A DNA stretch of 64,000 nucleotides, taken from the NCBI GenBank assembly GCA_018434355.1, contig JAHDPL010000003.1, positions 62,001 to 126,000 on the forward strand, given 5' to 3'. Positions within the stretch are counted from its first letter, which is position 1. Every line of letters begins with the position of its first letter. The position numbers and the translations under genes are program-made. Shown here in pieces: positions 35,128 to 44,238 of the stretch. The DNA is from Sporomusaceae bacterium. GTDB taxonomy: Bacteria > Bacillota > Negativicutes > UBA1444. Below the pieces are notes generated by a model. The model did no database searches, was not told the origin of the DNA, and saw nothing but the letters and a program-made list of their open reading frames with translations.

Positions 35128-35383
35128 CGACTGATTCCTCCTGCTCTCCCTCGATTGTCTGCAAGTCCAGCTCACGACCAGGGGTGTGCTCAATAACGAA
35201 TTCGGCCCCCTCCACCAGCGTGCCCTGACTGATTGCGGAAAAGGCGAACTGCAGAGAATCCTTGCAGACTCCGGTCTGGTCACCGACCCGTATCACGACC
35301 CGGCTGACTTTGGTCATGGCATATTCTGCGGCATATCGTTCCACCTGATCCATCAGGCTTTGGATGATCGATACTTCATGCAT
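35117..35383 (-). CDS. hypA: HypA-like nickel chaperone lacking the zinc domain
   Basis: An 88-residue protein whose first 66 residues match HypA, starting MHEVSIIQSLM with the nickel-binding His2 and including SLQFAFSAISQGTLVEGAEF. Normal HypA (about 113-118 residues) then has a zinc loop with two CxxC pairs. Here the sequence passes from VIEHTP directly to GRELDLQTIEGE, which corresponds to the part of HypA after the zinc loop. About 30 residues with all four zinc cysteines are missing in frame; only Cys40 remains. It starts the hypABCDE operon and is divergent from hypF. Confidence 0.85.
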   Translation of the reverse strand: MHEVSIIQSLMDQVERYAAEYAMTKVSRVVIRVGDQTGVCKDSLQFAFSAISQGTLVEGAEFVIEHTPGRELDLQTIEGEQEESVGEN

Positions 35384-35465
35384 GGTTTGTTACTAGCTCC
35401 TTAAAGGGTTTGCTTCGATGTCCGTCGTAATATATTTCAGGCAGTAATATGCGGGAGGCAACGCA

Positions 35466-37754
35466 ATGCGCAGGCATTTGGTCATTGGCGGCATCGTCCA
35501 GGGCGTCGGGTTTCGTCCATTCGTCTACCGACTGGCGACGCGACATGGGCTGACCGGATGGGTAAACAACGCGACTGACGGCGTTCATATCGAGGTCGAG
35601 GGGACAGCGACCGAGATTGATGCATTTATCCGCAATCTCCGGCAGGAAAAGCCGCAACAGGCGGAAATCTATTCGTTGACTGCGTATGAGATTCCTGATC
35701 GTCACGAGAAGCTGTTCATTATTGCCGAAAGCGAGGCGCCTTCGGCAGCAGTGCCGTTTGTTTCCGCCGATATTGCGACCTGTGAGGACTGTCGCTGCGA
35801 GATCCGGGATCCGGCTGACCGACGGTATCAATATCCATTCACCAATTGCACGAATTGCGGCCCCCGTTATACGATCATCCGGCAGACGCCTTATGATCGG
35901 CAGTCGACGACGATGGATGCGTTTCCGATGTGCGAGGCTTGCAGGAGTGAATTTGACGATCCTGCCAACCGGCGGTTCCACGCCCAACCCAACGCCTGTC
36001 CGGTGTGCGGGCCAAAGTATTATCTGGTGAACCGGCAGGGAGCTGCGTTGCCTTTGGAAAGCGGACAGAATGTTTTCGTCCAAACACGGAAGTTGCTGCA
36101 GTCGGGAAAGATAGTGACCATCAAGGGACTGGGCGGCTTTCATCTGGCCTGTGATGCAAAGAATGAAACAGCAGTGGCGACGCTGCGTCAGCGAAAAATC
36201 CGTGAAGACAAGCCGTTTGCCGTCATGGCCGGTTCGCTGGCAGCGGTCCGGCAATTTTGCAATGTATCGGCGGCTGAGCAGAAACTCTTGGCAGGTACGG
36301 TACGGCCGATTCTGCTGCTTGACAAGGCCGAACCCTATGATTTGGCCGACAGCGTCGCGCCAGGAAATCCGCGAATCGGCGTGATGCTGCCCTATACGCC
36401 GCTGCACGAGATTTTGCTTGCGGATGAGGATATCTGGGTGATGACCAGCGGCAATACCAGCGATGAACCGATAGCCTACAGCAACGAAGACGCCTTGGAA
36501 CGTTTAAATTCGATAGCCGACTTTTTTCTGCTGCACAACCGCGATATCCATCGCCGCGCCGATGATTCGGTAGTGCGACTGATCGGTGAGCAGCCTTATC
36601 TGTTGCGACGCAGCCGGGGCTATACACCGCTGCCGATCCGGTTGGCGAAACCAACAGTTCGGCTGCTGGCCTGCGGCGGCGAACTAAAGAACACGTTCTG
36701 TCTGACCCATGGGCAACAGGCGTTTCTCAGCGCCCATATCGGCGACCTGGAGAACCTGTCAACCTATCAATACTATACAGATTCCATCCAATTTTACAAA
36801 TCCCTTTTTAATATCACGCCGGAAGTCGTGGCTTACGACCTGCATCCGGAGTATCTGGCGACAAAATACGCCAAAGAACTGCCGTTGTCGCAGATCGGCG
36901 TGCAACATCACCATGCCCATATCGTTTCGGTCATGGCCGAACACGGCCTGGATGAACCGGTAATCGGCGTGGCCTTCGACGGAACCGGCTACGGTTCTGA
37001 CGGCGCGATCTGGGGCGGGGAGTTTCTGATCGCTGATTGCTTCGATTTTCGTCGGGTTGCCCATTGCAGCTACTTGCCGCTGCCAGGCGGTACGCAGGCG
37101 ATCAAGCAGCCCTGGCGGCTTGCAGCCTGGATTTTGTCGGAACTGTTCGGTGAACGGATGGAGACGCTGCCGCTTCGATTTGTCCGTTCGCTGCCGCCGG
37201 AATGGCCGACAGTGCTCAAAGCGGCAGAAAAACGCATTAACACCCCGCTTACGTCGAGCGCCGGTCGACTATTTGATGCTGCTTCGGCTTTGCTTGGCAT
37301 TCGTGGTTCCATCCATTATGAGGGACAGGCGGCTGTGGAACTGGAACTGGCGGCAGGCAACAGAACAGGCAGATTGTTGCCGTTTGCGATTCGCGAAGGG
37401 GCTCCCGGGCAACTCGATTTTTTGCCGACGTTCGCGGTCATGAGCGAATTGTTGGAACGCGGCGATGATCCGGCTGATTTGGCGGCGTCTTTTCATAATA
37501 CAGTCGCTGCGGCGATTGTCACGACAGTCCGTCAGATAAAAAAAGAAACCGCGCTCAGAAAAGTTGCGCTAAGCGGCGGTGTGTTTCAAAATCTGCGGCT
37601 GCTGACTGCCGTCGAACAACAACTGAAGGCAGAACAGTTCCAGGTATACCGGCATTGTCGGGTTCCGACCAATGACGGCGGCCTGTCGTTGGGTCAGGCA
37701 GTTATTGCTAGCGAGCGGTACACTCGAGGCCCCAGTCGTGCAACTGGCGGATGA
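35466..37754 (+). CDS. hypF: carbamoyltransferase HypF
   Basis: A 762-residue enzyme that makes the carbamoyl precursor of the cyanide ligands. Domain order is complete: acylphosphatase (residues 1-90, GIVQGVGFRPFVYRLA), two zinc fingers (about 105-180: CEDCRCEI, CTNCGPRY, CEACRSEF, CPVCGPKY), a YrdC-like domain (about 200-380, KIREDKPFAVM) and a Kae1-like carbamoyltransferase domain with HHHAHIVSVMAEH and GVAFDGTGYGSDG. GGGAGG precedes the ATG. It lies alone on the plus strand between hypA and the hydrogenase operon and overlaps the 3' end of the protease gene by 47 bases tail to tail. Confidence 0.96.
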   Translation: MRRHLVIGGIVQGVGFRPFVYRLATRHGLTGWVNNATDGVHIEVEGTATEIDAFIRNLRQEKPQQAEIYSLTAYEIPDRHEKLFIIAESEAPSAAVPFVSADIATCEDCRCEIRDPADRRYQYPFTNCTNCGPRYTIIRQTPYDRQSTTMDAFPMCEACRSEFDDPANRRFHAQPNACPVCGPKYYLVNRQGAALPLESGQNVFVQTRKLLQSGKIVTIKGLGGFHLACDAKNETAVATLRQRKIREDKPFAVMAGSLAAVRQFCNVSAAEQKLLAGTVRPILLLDKAEPYDLADSVAPGNPRIGVMLPYTPLHEILLADEDIWVMTSGNTSDEPIAYSNEDALERLNSIADFFLLHNRDIHRRADDSVVRLIGEQPYLLRRSRGYTPLPIRLAKPTVRLLACGGELKNTFCLTHGQQAFLSAHIGDLENLSTYQYYTDSIQFYKSLFNITPEVVAYDLHPEYLATKYAKELPLSQIGVQHHHAHIVSVMAEHGLDEPVIGVAFDGTGYGSDGAIWGGEFLIADCFDFRRVAHCSYLPLPGGTQAIKQPWRLAAWILSELFGERMETLPLRFVRSLPPEWPTVLKAAEKRINTPLTSSAGRLFDAASALLGIRGSIHYEGQAAVELELAAGNRTGRLLPFAIREGAPGQLDFLPTFAVMSELLERGDDPADLAASFHNTVAAAIVTTVRQIKKETALRKVALSGGVFQNLRLLTAVEQQLKAEQFQVYRHCRVPTNDGGLSLGQAVIASERYTRGPSRATGG

Positions 37755-38184
37755 CGCTAGTCACTGCTTCGTCAATGCGTGAGGCGACCAAGGGCGTCAA
37801 GTCCAGACCTATTTCCAGACTTTGCGGTACGACACCGATCACTACGATTTCACTGATCGGCTTTTCCATTACCACCAATGACGCCAATACTTCCTGAATC
37901 CCCATTTCATGCAATGAGACTTTTTCCTGGAAATAGAGCCGGACGTCATCGCCCTGAATGATGCGAAAAGAACCAGGTTCCGGCCCGTGGATCGCGTCAA
38001 TCAGAATCAGGCGCTCGGCTCCGTCCAGAAAGCGCATCAGTTCGATGCCGAGCGTACCGCCGTCGAGAACGTCTACAGCATCGGGAAAGCGGAAGCGCTG
38101 TGACAGCGCTTCCGCTACTCTTACGCCGAACCCTTCGTCAGACAATAAGATGTTGCCAACTCCTAAAACTACCGTTTTTGCCAC
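37708..38184 (-). CDS. hyaD: hydrogenase maturation endopeptidase (HyaD/HybD family)
   Basis: A 158-residue nickel-dependent protease that removes the C-terminal peptide of the large subunit after nickel insertion. GVGNILLSDEGFGV carries the first nickel-binding acidic residue (Glu or Asp), DGGTLGIELM the second, and HEMGIQEVL the histidine. GTG 38184 is the start: GGAGG lies ten bases upstream and the family start KTVVLGVGN follows. It overlaps the cytochrome b stop by one base. The 3' end overlaps hypF. Confidence 0.94.
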   Translation of the reverse strand: MAKTVVLGVGNILLSDEGFGVRVAEALSQRFRFPDAVDVLDGGTLGIELMRFLDGAERLILIDAIHGPEPGSFRIIQGDDVRLYFQEKVSLHEMGIQEVLASLVVMEKPISEIVVIGVVPQSLEIGLDLTPLVASRIDEAVTSVIRQLHDWGLECTAR

Positions 38185-38891
38185 TATTTGAGGTCCTCCG
38201 CATCCGCCGGTTTGCCGGGAAGATACTTGATGCCCGAGAAGATGCTGGAAATTTCGCCGTCGCCATGCATCATGTCCGAACGATAGGCGAAATAGGTGTG
38301 GAACGTCAGGAACAGGGGGAAGAACCAAGCGGCATAGTTGTGCACGACATGCACATTATACTCGTTGCCGAGCAGACTAATCACCGGTGAGAAAAATTTT
38401 GCCGTCCAGCTGGCGGGGTTGATCATGCCGTACATGGCAAAGCCGGTGGCCATTAGAACAAATGTTACGATATACCAAATCAGATAAGTGGTTCGGGCCA
38501 GTGAGTTGCGCAAATACGGCTGATGGTCGCTTTTCAGGAACAGGTAATGTTGAAGCACCTCACTAAGGCCTGTCCAGTAGAGTTTCGTCCAGAACTTCGG
38601 CAACAACCGGTCTCCCTTGTACATCACCCAGCCGTAAATCCGCAGAATGAACGAGGCGACCAGAACATAGGCCCAGAAGAAATGCCAGAACCGGATCGTT
38701 TCCATCGACATCAGGTTGCCGACGGATATCGTCGGATCGACGCCGATCGAACCATGAAAGAACGGATTGGCAATGTAGCGGCCCGTCAAAAACAACATCA
38801 GGACCGCCGCCGCCATGATCCAGTGGAACAGCCGCAGGAACGGACTGAAGATGTAGATGCCGTCAACCCGCTTGTTTTTCAACTGCCACAC
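38184..38891 (-). CDS. hyaC: Ni/Fe-hydrogenase b-type cytochrome subunit
   Basis: A 235-residue membrane anchor with four to five helices and the histidines that bind heme b: FHWIMAAAVLML, RFWHFFWAYVLV, and VHNYAAWFFPLFLTFHTYFAYR. It takes electrons from the periplasmic hydrogenase dimer and passes them to menaquinone. Start GTG 38891 has a GGGGGG tract upstream; TTG 38882 is also possible. It overlaps the end of the large subunit gene by 13 bases. Confidence 0.93.
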   Translation of the reverse strand: MWQLKNKRVDGIYIFSPFLRLFHWIMAAAVLMLFLTGRYIANPFFHGSIGVDPTISVGNLMSMETIRFWHFFWAYVLVASFILRIYGWVMYKGDRLLPKFWTKLYWTGLSEVLQHYLFLKSDHQPYLRNSLARTTYLIWYIVTFVLMATGFAMYGMINPASWTAKFFSPVISLLGNEYNVHVVHNYAAWFFPLFLTFHTYFAYRSDMMHGDGEISSIFSGIKYLPGKPADAEDLK

Positions 38892-40795
38892 CCCCCGCAG
38901 GCATTGATATAGGGGTCGCTGTTAATGACTGCTTTTTTGTTGCCTTCCGTGTCGTACAGGTGGGTGGCGCAGGCGATGCAAGGATCGAAAGAATGGATGA
39001 CCCGCAACACCTCGAGCGGTTTGTCGGCAACCTTGATCTTGGTTTCGATCATGCTGGACTCGTAAGCGCCACTGCCGGCCTTGGAATCGCGCGGACAGGC
39101 ATTCCAGGTGCTCGGCACAACTGCTTGGTAATTGGCGGTCAGTCCGTTCTTGATCTGGATCCAGTGCCCGAGCGCGCCGCGCGGCGCTTCGTGCAGACCG
39201 ACTCCCTTGGCTTCTTTCGGCCAACTGGCCGGCTCGAACTTGCTCATGTTGGCTGTGGCGGTATCGCCATTACGAATGTTCTTGATCATCTTATCAAAGA
39301 AATACTTGTTAATGTAAGCCATCACTTGGGCTTCCAGACCGCGGCAGGCCGTTCGGCCGACAGTCGAGCACATCCAGACATGGGCCGGTGCGCCAAGCAC
39401 TTTCGATACACCGTCGATTTGGTCGACGATCATTTTTTCCGCCCAAGTCGGTTGCATCAAGCCTTGCTTGACTTTTACATAGGTGACGATATAGCGGGCC
39501 AAAGGTCCGACCTCGGCCATCTTGCCACGCCACATCGGAGTCTTGATCCAGGAATACTTGCCTTTTTCATCAAGATATTTCCAATTCGTTTTCGTGCCTT
39601 CCTTGGGACCGGTGTAATTGGGTGCGGTGACGCCGGCCAGCGGATGCAAGGCTTTGCCGGCCTGCGGGTAACTGTACCAGGAATGCTCGATGTTTTCGGT
39701 GATGATTTCTGGGTCGACATAGTCTTTGCCTTCCAGGTTGGTGAATTTGGCGGCCATCACCCCGGCGGCGAAGTTTTCCACCACTCCCTGGCAGCGCAGT
39801 AGGAGGCGTTTGTGAAAATCGCCGTTGGCAATGCCGGTATAGCTGTCTTCCGGGTAATCTCCGTAGCCGAGCACGCATTTTCCGGCCAGGCCGCCACCGT
39901 CCACCATTTTGTGTTTGGTGACGTAGATGTCGCCGATTGCCAGCAGGTCCGGCAGGTAGAAATAATTGACGGCGGAAATGCCGAGATTGACTGCGACATC
40001 GACGACTCCCAGCCGTGCGGTGTTAATCGGGGCATTCATGTCATTCATCGAAATGGCGCAGGGCATGCCGCCAACAATATACTGCGGATGGGGATTTTTC
40101 CCTCCATAGACGACATGTCCGGTCACCAGTTCGCGTTGACGGTCCAGCATCGTCAGATAGTGGGTTACTGCCATTAAATGTACTTCCGGCGGCAACAACG
40201 AATAGTCGGGGTGATCCCACCAATGGGCGGCGAAGATGCCTAGCTGACCGCTTTCGACCAATGCCTTGACTTTGGCCTGGATCGCTTTGAAATAGGCAGG
40301 GGTCGCGCGGGGGAATTCCTTGGGATAGGCATCGGTATTGAAGTCGAACGGACCGGACAGGCCCAGGTCATATTTTGCCAGGATCGCATTTTGCAGCGAT
40401 GCGGTTGCGCCGGGATCGGCCTTGAGCGCCTCGACCGGGCTGACCCAGTCCAGAGCGTGCAGGTGATAGAAGTGGATCAGGTGGTCCTGCACCGCCAGCG
40501 ATGAAGCCATCTGATTGCGGATATAGTTGGCGTTTTTGGGGATTTCGATGCCCAGCGCATCTTCGACGGTGCGAACCGAGGCCAGGGCGTGGGTTGTCGT
40601 ACATACGCCGCAGAACCGCTGGGTAAAGGCCCAGGCGTCACGCGGGTCGCGATCTTTCAGGATGATTTCGATGCCCCGCCAGGCCGTACCGCTGGAGAGG
40701 GCGTCCTGCACCTTTCCGGTGGCTTCGTCCACGGTGACTTCCACCCGCAGATGGCCTTCGATCCGAGTTACAGGGTCGACTACTACTCGTTTCAT
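38879..40795 (-). CDS. hyaB: [NiFe] hydrogenase large subunit, group 1
   Basis: A 638-residue catalytic subunit. The N-terminal nickel-binding motif RFCGVCTTTHALASVR and the C-terminal DPCIACATH are intact, so all four active-site cysteines are present. The protease cuts after the His of the last motif; the removed peptide here is 26 residues and ends CGGCGS, longer than the roughly 15 residues of E. coli HyaB. GGGAGG precedes the ATG. With the Tat-exported small subunit and cytochrome b it makes a respiratory H2-uptake enzyme facing the periplasm. Confidence 0.96.
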   Translation of the reverse strand: MKRVVVDPVTRIEGHLRVEVTVDEATGKVQDALSSGTAWRGIEIILKDRDPRDAWAFTQRFCGVCTTTHALASVRTVEDALGIEIPKNANYIRNQMASSLAVQDHLIHFYHLHALDWVSPVEALKADPGATASLQNAILAKYDLGLSGPFDFNTDAYPKEFPRATPAYFKAIQAKVKALVESGQLGIFAAHWWDHPDYSLLPPEVHLMAVTHYLTMLDRQRELVTGHVVYGGKNPHPQYIVGGMPCAISMNDMNAPINTARLGVVDVAVNLGISAVNYFYLPDLLAIGDIYVTKHKMVDGGGLAGKCVLGYGDYPEDSYTGIANGDFHKRLLLRCQGVVENFAAGVMAAKFTNLEGKDYVDPEIITENIEHSWYSYPQAGKALHPLAGVTAPNYTGPKEGTKTNWKYLDEKGKYSWIKTPMWRGKMAEVGPLARYIVTYVKVKQGLMQPTWAEKMIVDQIDGVSKVLGAPAHVWMCSTVGRTACRGLEAQVMAYINKYFFDKMIKNIRNGDTATANMSKFEPASWPKEAKGVGLHEAPRGALGHWIQIKNGLTANYQAVVPSTWNACPRDSKAGSGAYESSMIETKIKVADKPLEVLRVIHSFDPCIACATHLYDTEGNKKAVINSDPYINACGGCGS

Positions 40796-40818
40796 CAGTG
40801 CTCGTTCCTCCCTCTCAG

Positions 40819-41913
40819 CTATTCTTCGTCATGTTCGGATTCGTTTTTCGCGTGTCTTGCCTTTTGAACCGAAGAAATTACGGCGTGGACCGTTACTCCG
40901 GCCATCGCGGCGACTGTCAATCCGGCGCCGATCTTGTCTGCGTTGGTCAGCGTGTTCGGCAGAACGACATTAGGCAGCCGCTCATGGAAGGGACCGTTGT
41001 CCCAGAACCCGTCGCTGCCGCAAGCAAAGCAGGGCGACCCGGACTGGATCGGATAAGAAAGACCGTTCCACCAGCGCAGGTTGCCACAGGCGTTATAGGC
41101 TTCCGGACCTCGACAGCCCAGCTTGTAAAGACACCAACCGGCCTTGGAGCCTGCATCGTCGAACCGTTCGGCAAACATTCCGGCGTCGAAGAAAGAGCGA
41201 CGATAACAGGTATCGTGAATCCGGTTGCCATAGAATTGTTTCGGTCGTCCCTGCGCATCAAGCGGCGGGATTTGGCCGAACAGGGCCAGATGCATCACCA
41301 CTCCGGTCATGACTTCCGGGATTGGCGGACAGCCCGGAACTTTGATGATCGGTTTACCGCTGATCACCTTGCTGACGGAAACGGAGCCGGTCGGATTCGG
41401 TTTGGCGGCTTGCACGCCGCCCCAGGCAGCGCAGGAACCGTACTCGATAATCGCGGCGGCATGTTTGGCGACTTCCTTCAGCACATCCACGAACGGCTTG
41501 CCGCCGACCATGCAGGAAATTCCCTGATCAGCCAGCGGGACGCCGCCTTCCACCGCCAGGATGAATTTGCCGTCGTATTTTTTGATCACGGTTTCCAGAT
41601 GTTTTTCAAACGGTTCGCCGGCGGCGGCGGCCAGAGTGTCGGAGTATTCGAGCGAAATCATGTTCAGGACCAGGTCTGAGGCCAATGGCGACTGCGAGCG
41701 GATGAACGCCTCGTCGCAGCCGGTACATTCGTGACCATGCAACCAAACCACGACAGGTAGAGGCTGTTTGGTCGCGGCCTCGACGACCTTTTTGCGATCG
41801 GTGAGCGGAAGCCCCATCATGGCGGTTAAAGCTGTACAGGTTTTAAGAAAGGTGCGTCGGCTGAGACCCCGTTTGGAGAATGAATCCCACATCGTCATGC
41901 GCGTTTCCATCAT
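40819..41913 (-). CDS. hyaA: [NiFe] hydrogenase small subunit with Tat signal
   Basis: A 364-residue electron-transfer subunit. The N-terminus has a twin-arginine signal LSRRTFLKTC followed by a hydrophobic stretch, so the folded dimer is exported with the large subunit. WLHGHECTGCDEAF starts the proximal [4Fe-4S] site, GSCAAWGG and PGCPP continue it; DTCYRR, CLYKLGCRGP and CFACGSDGFWD bind the distal clusters. A C-terminal membrane helix (about 325-345) precedes a charged tail and anchors it beside the cytochrome. GGGGAGGGT lies directly before two ATG codons. First gene of the hya operon. Confidence 0.96.
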   Translation of the reverse strand: MMETRMTMWDSFSKRGLSRRTFLKTCTALTAMMGLPLTDRKKVVEAATKQPLPVVVWLHGHECTGCDEAFIRSQSPLASDLVLNMISLEYSDTLAAAAGEPFEKHLETVIKKYDGKFILAVEGGVPLADQGISCMVGGKPFVDVLKEVAKHAAAIIEYGSCAAWGGVQAAKPNPTGSVSVSKVISGKPIIKVPGCPPIPEVMTGVVMHLALFGQIPPLDAQGRPKQFYGNRIHDTCYRRSFFDAGMFAERFDDAGSKAGWCLYKLGCRGPEAYNACGNLRWWNGLSYPIQSGSPCFACGSDGFWDNGPFHERLPNVVLPNTLTNADKIGAGLTVAAMAGVTVHAVISSVQKARHAKNESEHDEE

Positions 41914-42120
41914 ACCCTCCCCTTCGTTTGGTTTTCACACGCTATTTACCGGAGCATATTTTTGCAAAGCAGCAAAGTGTCTGATTAATTTTCAATTCTC
42001 TGACATTTGTATGGATTCCTGCTGTTTCTATTATTATATTTCATGATTGTTTCATTATCAGTTTACTAATGTGAGATAATATGGATATATTCTCGACTTA
42101 CCTGCAGACTGATAGGGGGA

Positions 42121-42741
42121 GTGAAATTGAAAAAAAGTTTCGCGCACCGGATTGCAACCATTGTGTTGATTGTTGGTTTGTGTCTGTTTGCCCCATTGCA
42201 GCCAGCTGTTGCAATGCCAGCTGAAACAGGGCAATTAAACCTACCTGGCATTGGCGGGGTCGTGCTGCCGGACTGGCTGACGGCGAGTGCAGCCAAGGGA
42301 TTGGAAAACCAAGCCCATGCCGGGCAACAATACGATTTGACCGGACTGTCCGGCGATGCTTGGCGCTATGCGCGAATTGTAGTTTATCGTCTGGAACAAA
42401 ATCTGGGCCCAGCTGCTTTGCTATTTGGCATTGTTGAAGCCAGCCCGGCTACGCTCGGCGAACTGGCCCGCCCATTATTGGAAAAGAGTCTGGCGGAAAA
42501 TGGCGGCAAAATTCTCGAATGGTCGCCAGCCCGCAAAACTTCGCTCGGTGGTCGCGGGGCGCCGACGATTTCTGCCAGATTGACCATGACCGATAAAGTG
42601 CCGCTGCCGATGGCGGCTACTGTATATGTGTTCATGCATAAAGAACGGTTGTATGCGTTGGGCTATTTCGTGCCGGACAGCGACCGGCGGTTCTGGGAGA
42701 AAATTGCCAATCCTATGTTTAGTCAGTTGAAGTGGGAATGA
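42121..42741 (+). CDS. secreted protein of unknown function
   Basis: I do not recognise this 206-residue protein. It has a Sec signal peptide (hydrophobic core IATIVLIVGLCLFAP, probable cleavage after AVA near residue 31) and a mature part of about 175 residues with no cysteines or clear motif. A start at TTG 42127 fits AGGGGGAG better than GTG 42121, which touches it. It is divergent from the hydrogenase operon across about 207 bases and is followed by another exported protein, with which it may be co-transcribed. Confidence 0.7.
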   Translation: MKLKKSFAHRIATIVLIVGLCLFAPLQPAVAMPAETGQLNLPGIGGVVLPDWLTASAAKGLENQAHAGQQYDLTGLSGDAWRYARIVVYRLEQNLGPAALLFGIVEASPATLGELARPLLEKSLAENGGKILEWSPARKTSLGGRGAPTISARLTMTDKVPLPMAATVYVFMHKERLYALGYFVPDSDRRFWEKIANPMFSQLKWE

Positions 42742-42808
42742 CTGCCGGCAGGAAAAATTGGCGCGGGTCCGTAATAACATAAGAAACTAAATATGAGGAG
42801 GCTGCGTC

Positions 42809-43657
42809 ATGAAAAAGATGGCTAGCCTGATCATCCTGTTGTTTTTCACATTCACCTTACAGGGCGTTGCAGCTGCAGCGAATTGGCTGTTTGTGCAGCG
42901 TCTGGAAGGAACCCGGATGGGCGTTTGCAATGAATACATCGATGAAGAGTCGGTCGTCAGACGCGGCGACCAAATTGTTTATTGGACAATATGGCTTTAT
43001 GAGAAACCGTTTGGCAAACAGCAAGTACGACAGATTTTATGGAAAAAAGAAGCGCTGTTGGATGGGCCAGGGCGGGTGCGAGGACTGGAATATTACCATT
43101 ACGACCAGTCGGGAGAAGAAGTGTTCCAGTATCTGAAGCCGACGATGTATTCGCCGCTGGCGGATAATTACGCCGCAAGGCGCGCCGTGCAGTATGCCCG
43201 GCAAGACGGCAGTCTGCTGACGGAAAAGCCGCTGGATCTAAACGTATCTCCGCCGCGGTGGTACTCTACAGGAGCAGATTTCAAGGAGTATGAACTGTTG
43301 GTTGACGTGCGCTCGATAAAAGCCGTGCCCAAAGTCGCGGCAACAGAAGTTCCGGCTCAGTTTGAAATGACGGTAAAACGGATTTGGACCGAGCAGGCGG
43401 CTGCGGCGCGTCGGGCGCAATTGATGCAAAGCGAACCGTTGCGTCATGCCTACGCCGGGTTGGAGTACATGGTCACGACCTACCGGTTCCGCACCAATGC
43501 CGAAAAAATGCTTGTATTATTAAATTCCGACCACAATCAGCATGGAGTGCCGATGGCGTTTGCGACGGAAACCGATTGGCGACAGATCCTGCCGGGTTCG
43601 CCGGAAGCGCAATTTCGGCAAATAGGACTGCGCTGGCTACGCGGCGAGATCGAGTAG
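42809..43657 (+). CDS. secreted protein of unknown function
   Basis: A 282-residue protein with a Sec signal peptide (cleavage probably after VAAA near residue 23). The mature part has an opening WLFVQRLEGTRMGVCNEYID, common in exported surface-affecting proteins of this group of bacteria, but I cannot name a family. AGGAGG is nine bases before the ATG. It lies 67 bases after another exported protein and ends at a strong terminator. Confidence 0.7.
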   Translation: MKKMASLIILLFFTFTLQGVAAAANWLFVQRLEGTRMGVCNEYIDEESVVRRGDQIVYWTIWLYEKPFGKQQVRQILWKKEALLDGPGRVRGLEYYHYDQSGEEVFQYLKPTMYSPLADNYAARRAVQYARQDGSLLTEKPLDLNVSPPRWYSTGADFKEYELLVDVRSIKAVPKVAATEVPAQFEMTVKRIWTEQAAAARRAQLMQSEPLRHAYAGLEYMVTTYRFRTNAEKMLVLLNSDHNQHGVPMAFATETDWRQILPGSPEAQFRQIGLRWLRGEIE

Positions 43658-43669
43658 TCAATAGTAAAG

Positions 43670-43715
43670 AACAGGGAGTGCGACATTATTGTCTGTCGCA
43701 CTCCCTGTTCTTATT
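43670..43715. terminator. bidirectional terminator
   Basis: A 16-base perfect repeat, AACAGGGAGTGCGACA (43670-43685) with its complement at 43694-43709, followed by TTCTTATT. It sits between the convergent ends of the 42809 and 43762 genes. Confidence 0.85.
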
Positions 43716-43761
43716 GTTTCCAACTTGCAGCGGTCGGTTCGATGACTCCGCTGCATCGTGA

Positions 43762-44229
43762 CTAATATCGGTTGCTGGTCTGAGTCTGTTGCTTTTCTTT
43801 ATGCCGCAGCCACAAGAAGCGGCCAAGCATGAAAATGGCGACAATCGGAATGAGCGAAATCAGGATGCCGAGGATATCGGCCAACCAACCAGTGCTGCCG
43901 TGACCGAACATGTTGCTCAGCATTCCACCCAGCATCATGCCGCCGGCAATCATTCCAGCGTTACGCAGCCAGCTGCTGCCGCCGGATTGAGCTGCGGCTT
44001 GGGGCGGCGCCGGAGGTTTCACGGCTGGTGCCTTGTCGCTGTAGCTGTTGGCCGGGGCTGAAGGTTTATAGCCGCTGTTTGGCGCTGTTTGCGCCGGAGC
44101 CGTTTTTGCAGCGGGCGTGCTGGTTGACGGACGCGACGGACTTGATGGGCGGGAACTGCTTTTTGCCGCAAGGGCAAGGCTGTTCAGGGCAAAAATCAGC
44201 AGAAAAGTGAGCAATAGGATTCTTTTCAT
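43762..44229 (-). CDS. Ser/Pro/Ala-rich exported membrane protein
   Basis: A 155-residue protein with a signal peptide (ALA near residue 21), then a low-complexity region rich in Ser, Pro, Ala and Lys (about 22-85), a glycine-methionine-rich hydrophobic segment MIAGGMMLGGMLSNMFG and a final membrane helix (about 117-142) with a polar basic tail. The plan resembles the N-terminal half of Tim44-like/TIM44-domain bacterial proteins, but the domain itself is absent. Function unknown. Nine bases downstream of the small gene at 44239, probably one operon. Confidence 0.6.
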   Translation of the reverse strand: MKRILLLTFLLIFALNSLALAAKSSSRPSSPSRPSTSTPAAKTAPAQTAPNSGYKPSAPANSYSDKAPAVKPPAPPQAAAQSGGSSWLRNAGMIAGGMMLGGMLSNMFGHGSTGWLADILGILISLIPIVAIFMLGRFLWLRHKEKQQTQTSNRY

Positions 44230-44238
44230 CGTGAAATT

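Noticed and set aside
35117-35383. Frameshift explanation for the short HypA
   Set aside because: The residues after the gap (GRELDLQTIE) continue in the same frame as the N-terminal part, so an in-frame loss explains the sequence better.
35376-36407. Open frame of 343 codons antisense to hypF
   Set aside because: It mirrors the acylphosphatase and zinc-finger part of HypF and has no recognisable protein features.
38960-39802. Open frame of 280 codons antisense to the hydrogenase large subunit
   Set aside because: Shadow of a conserved gene; no start context and no domain.
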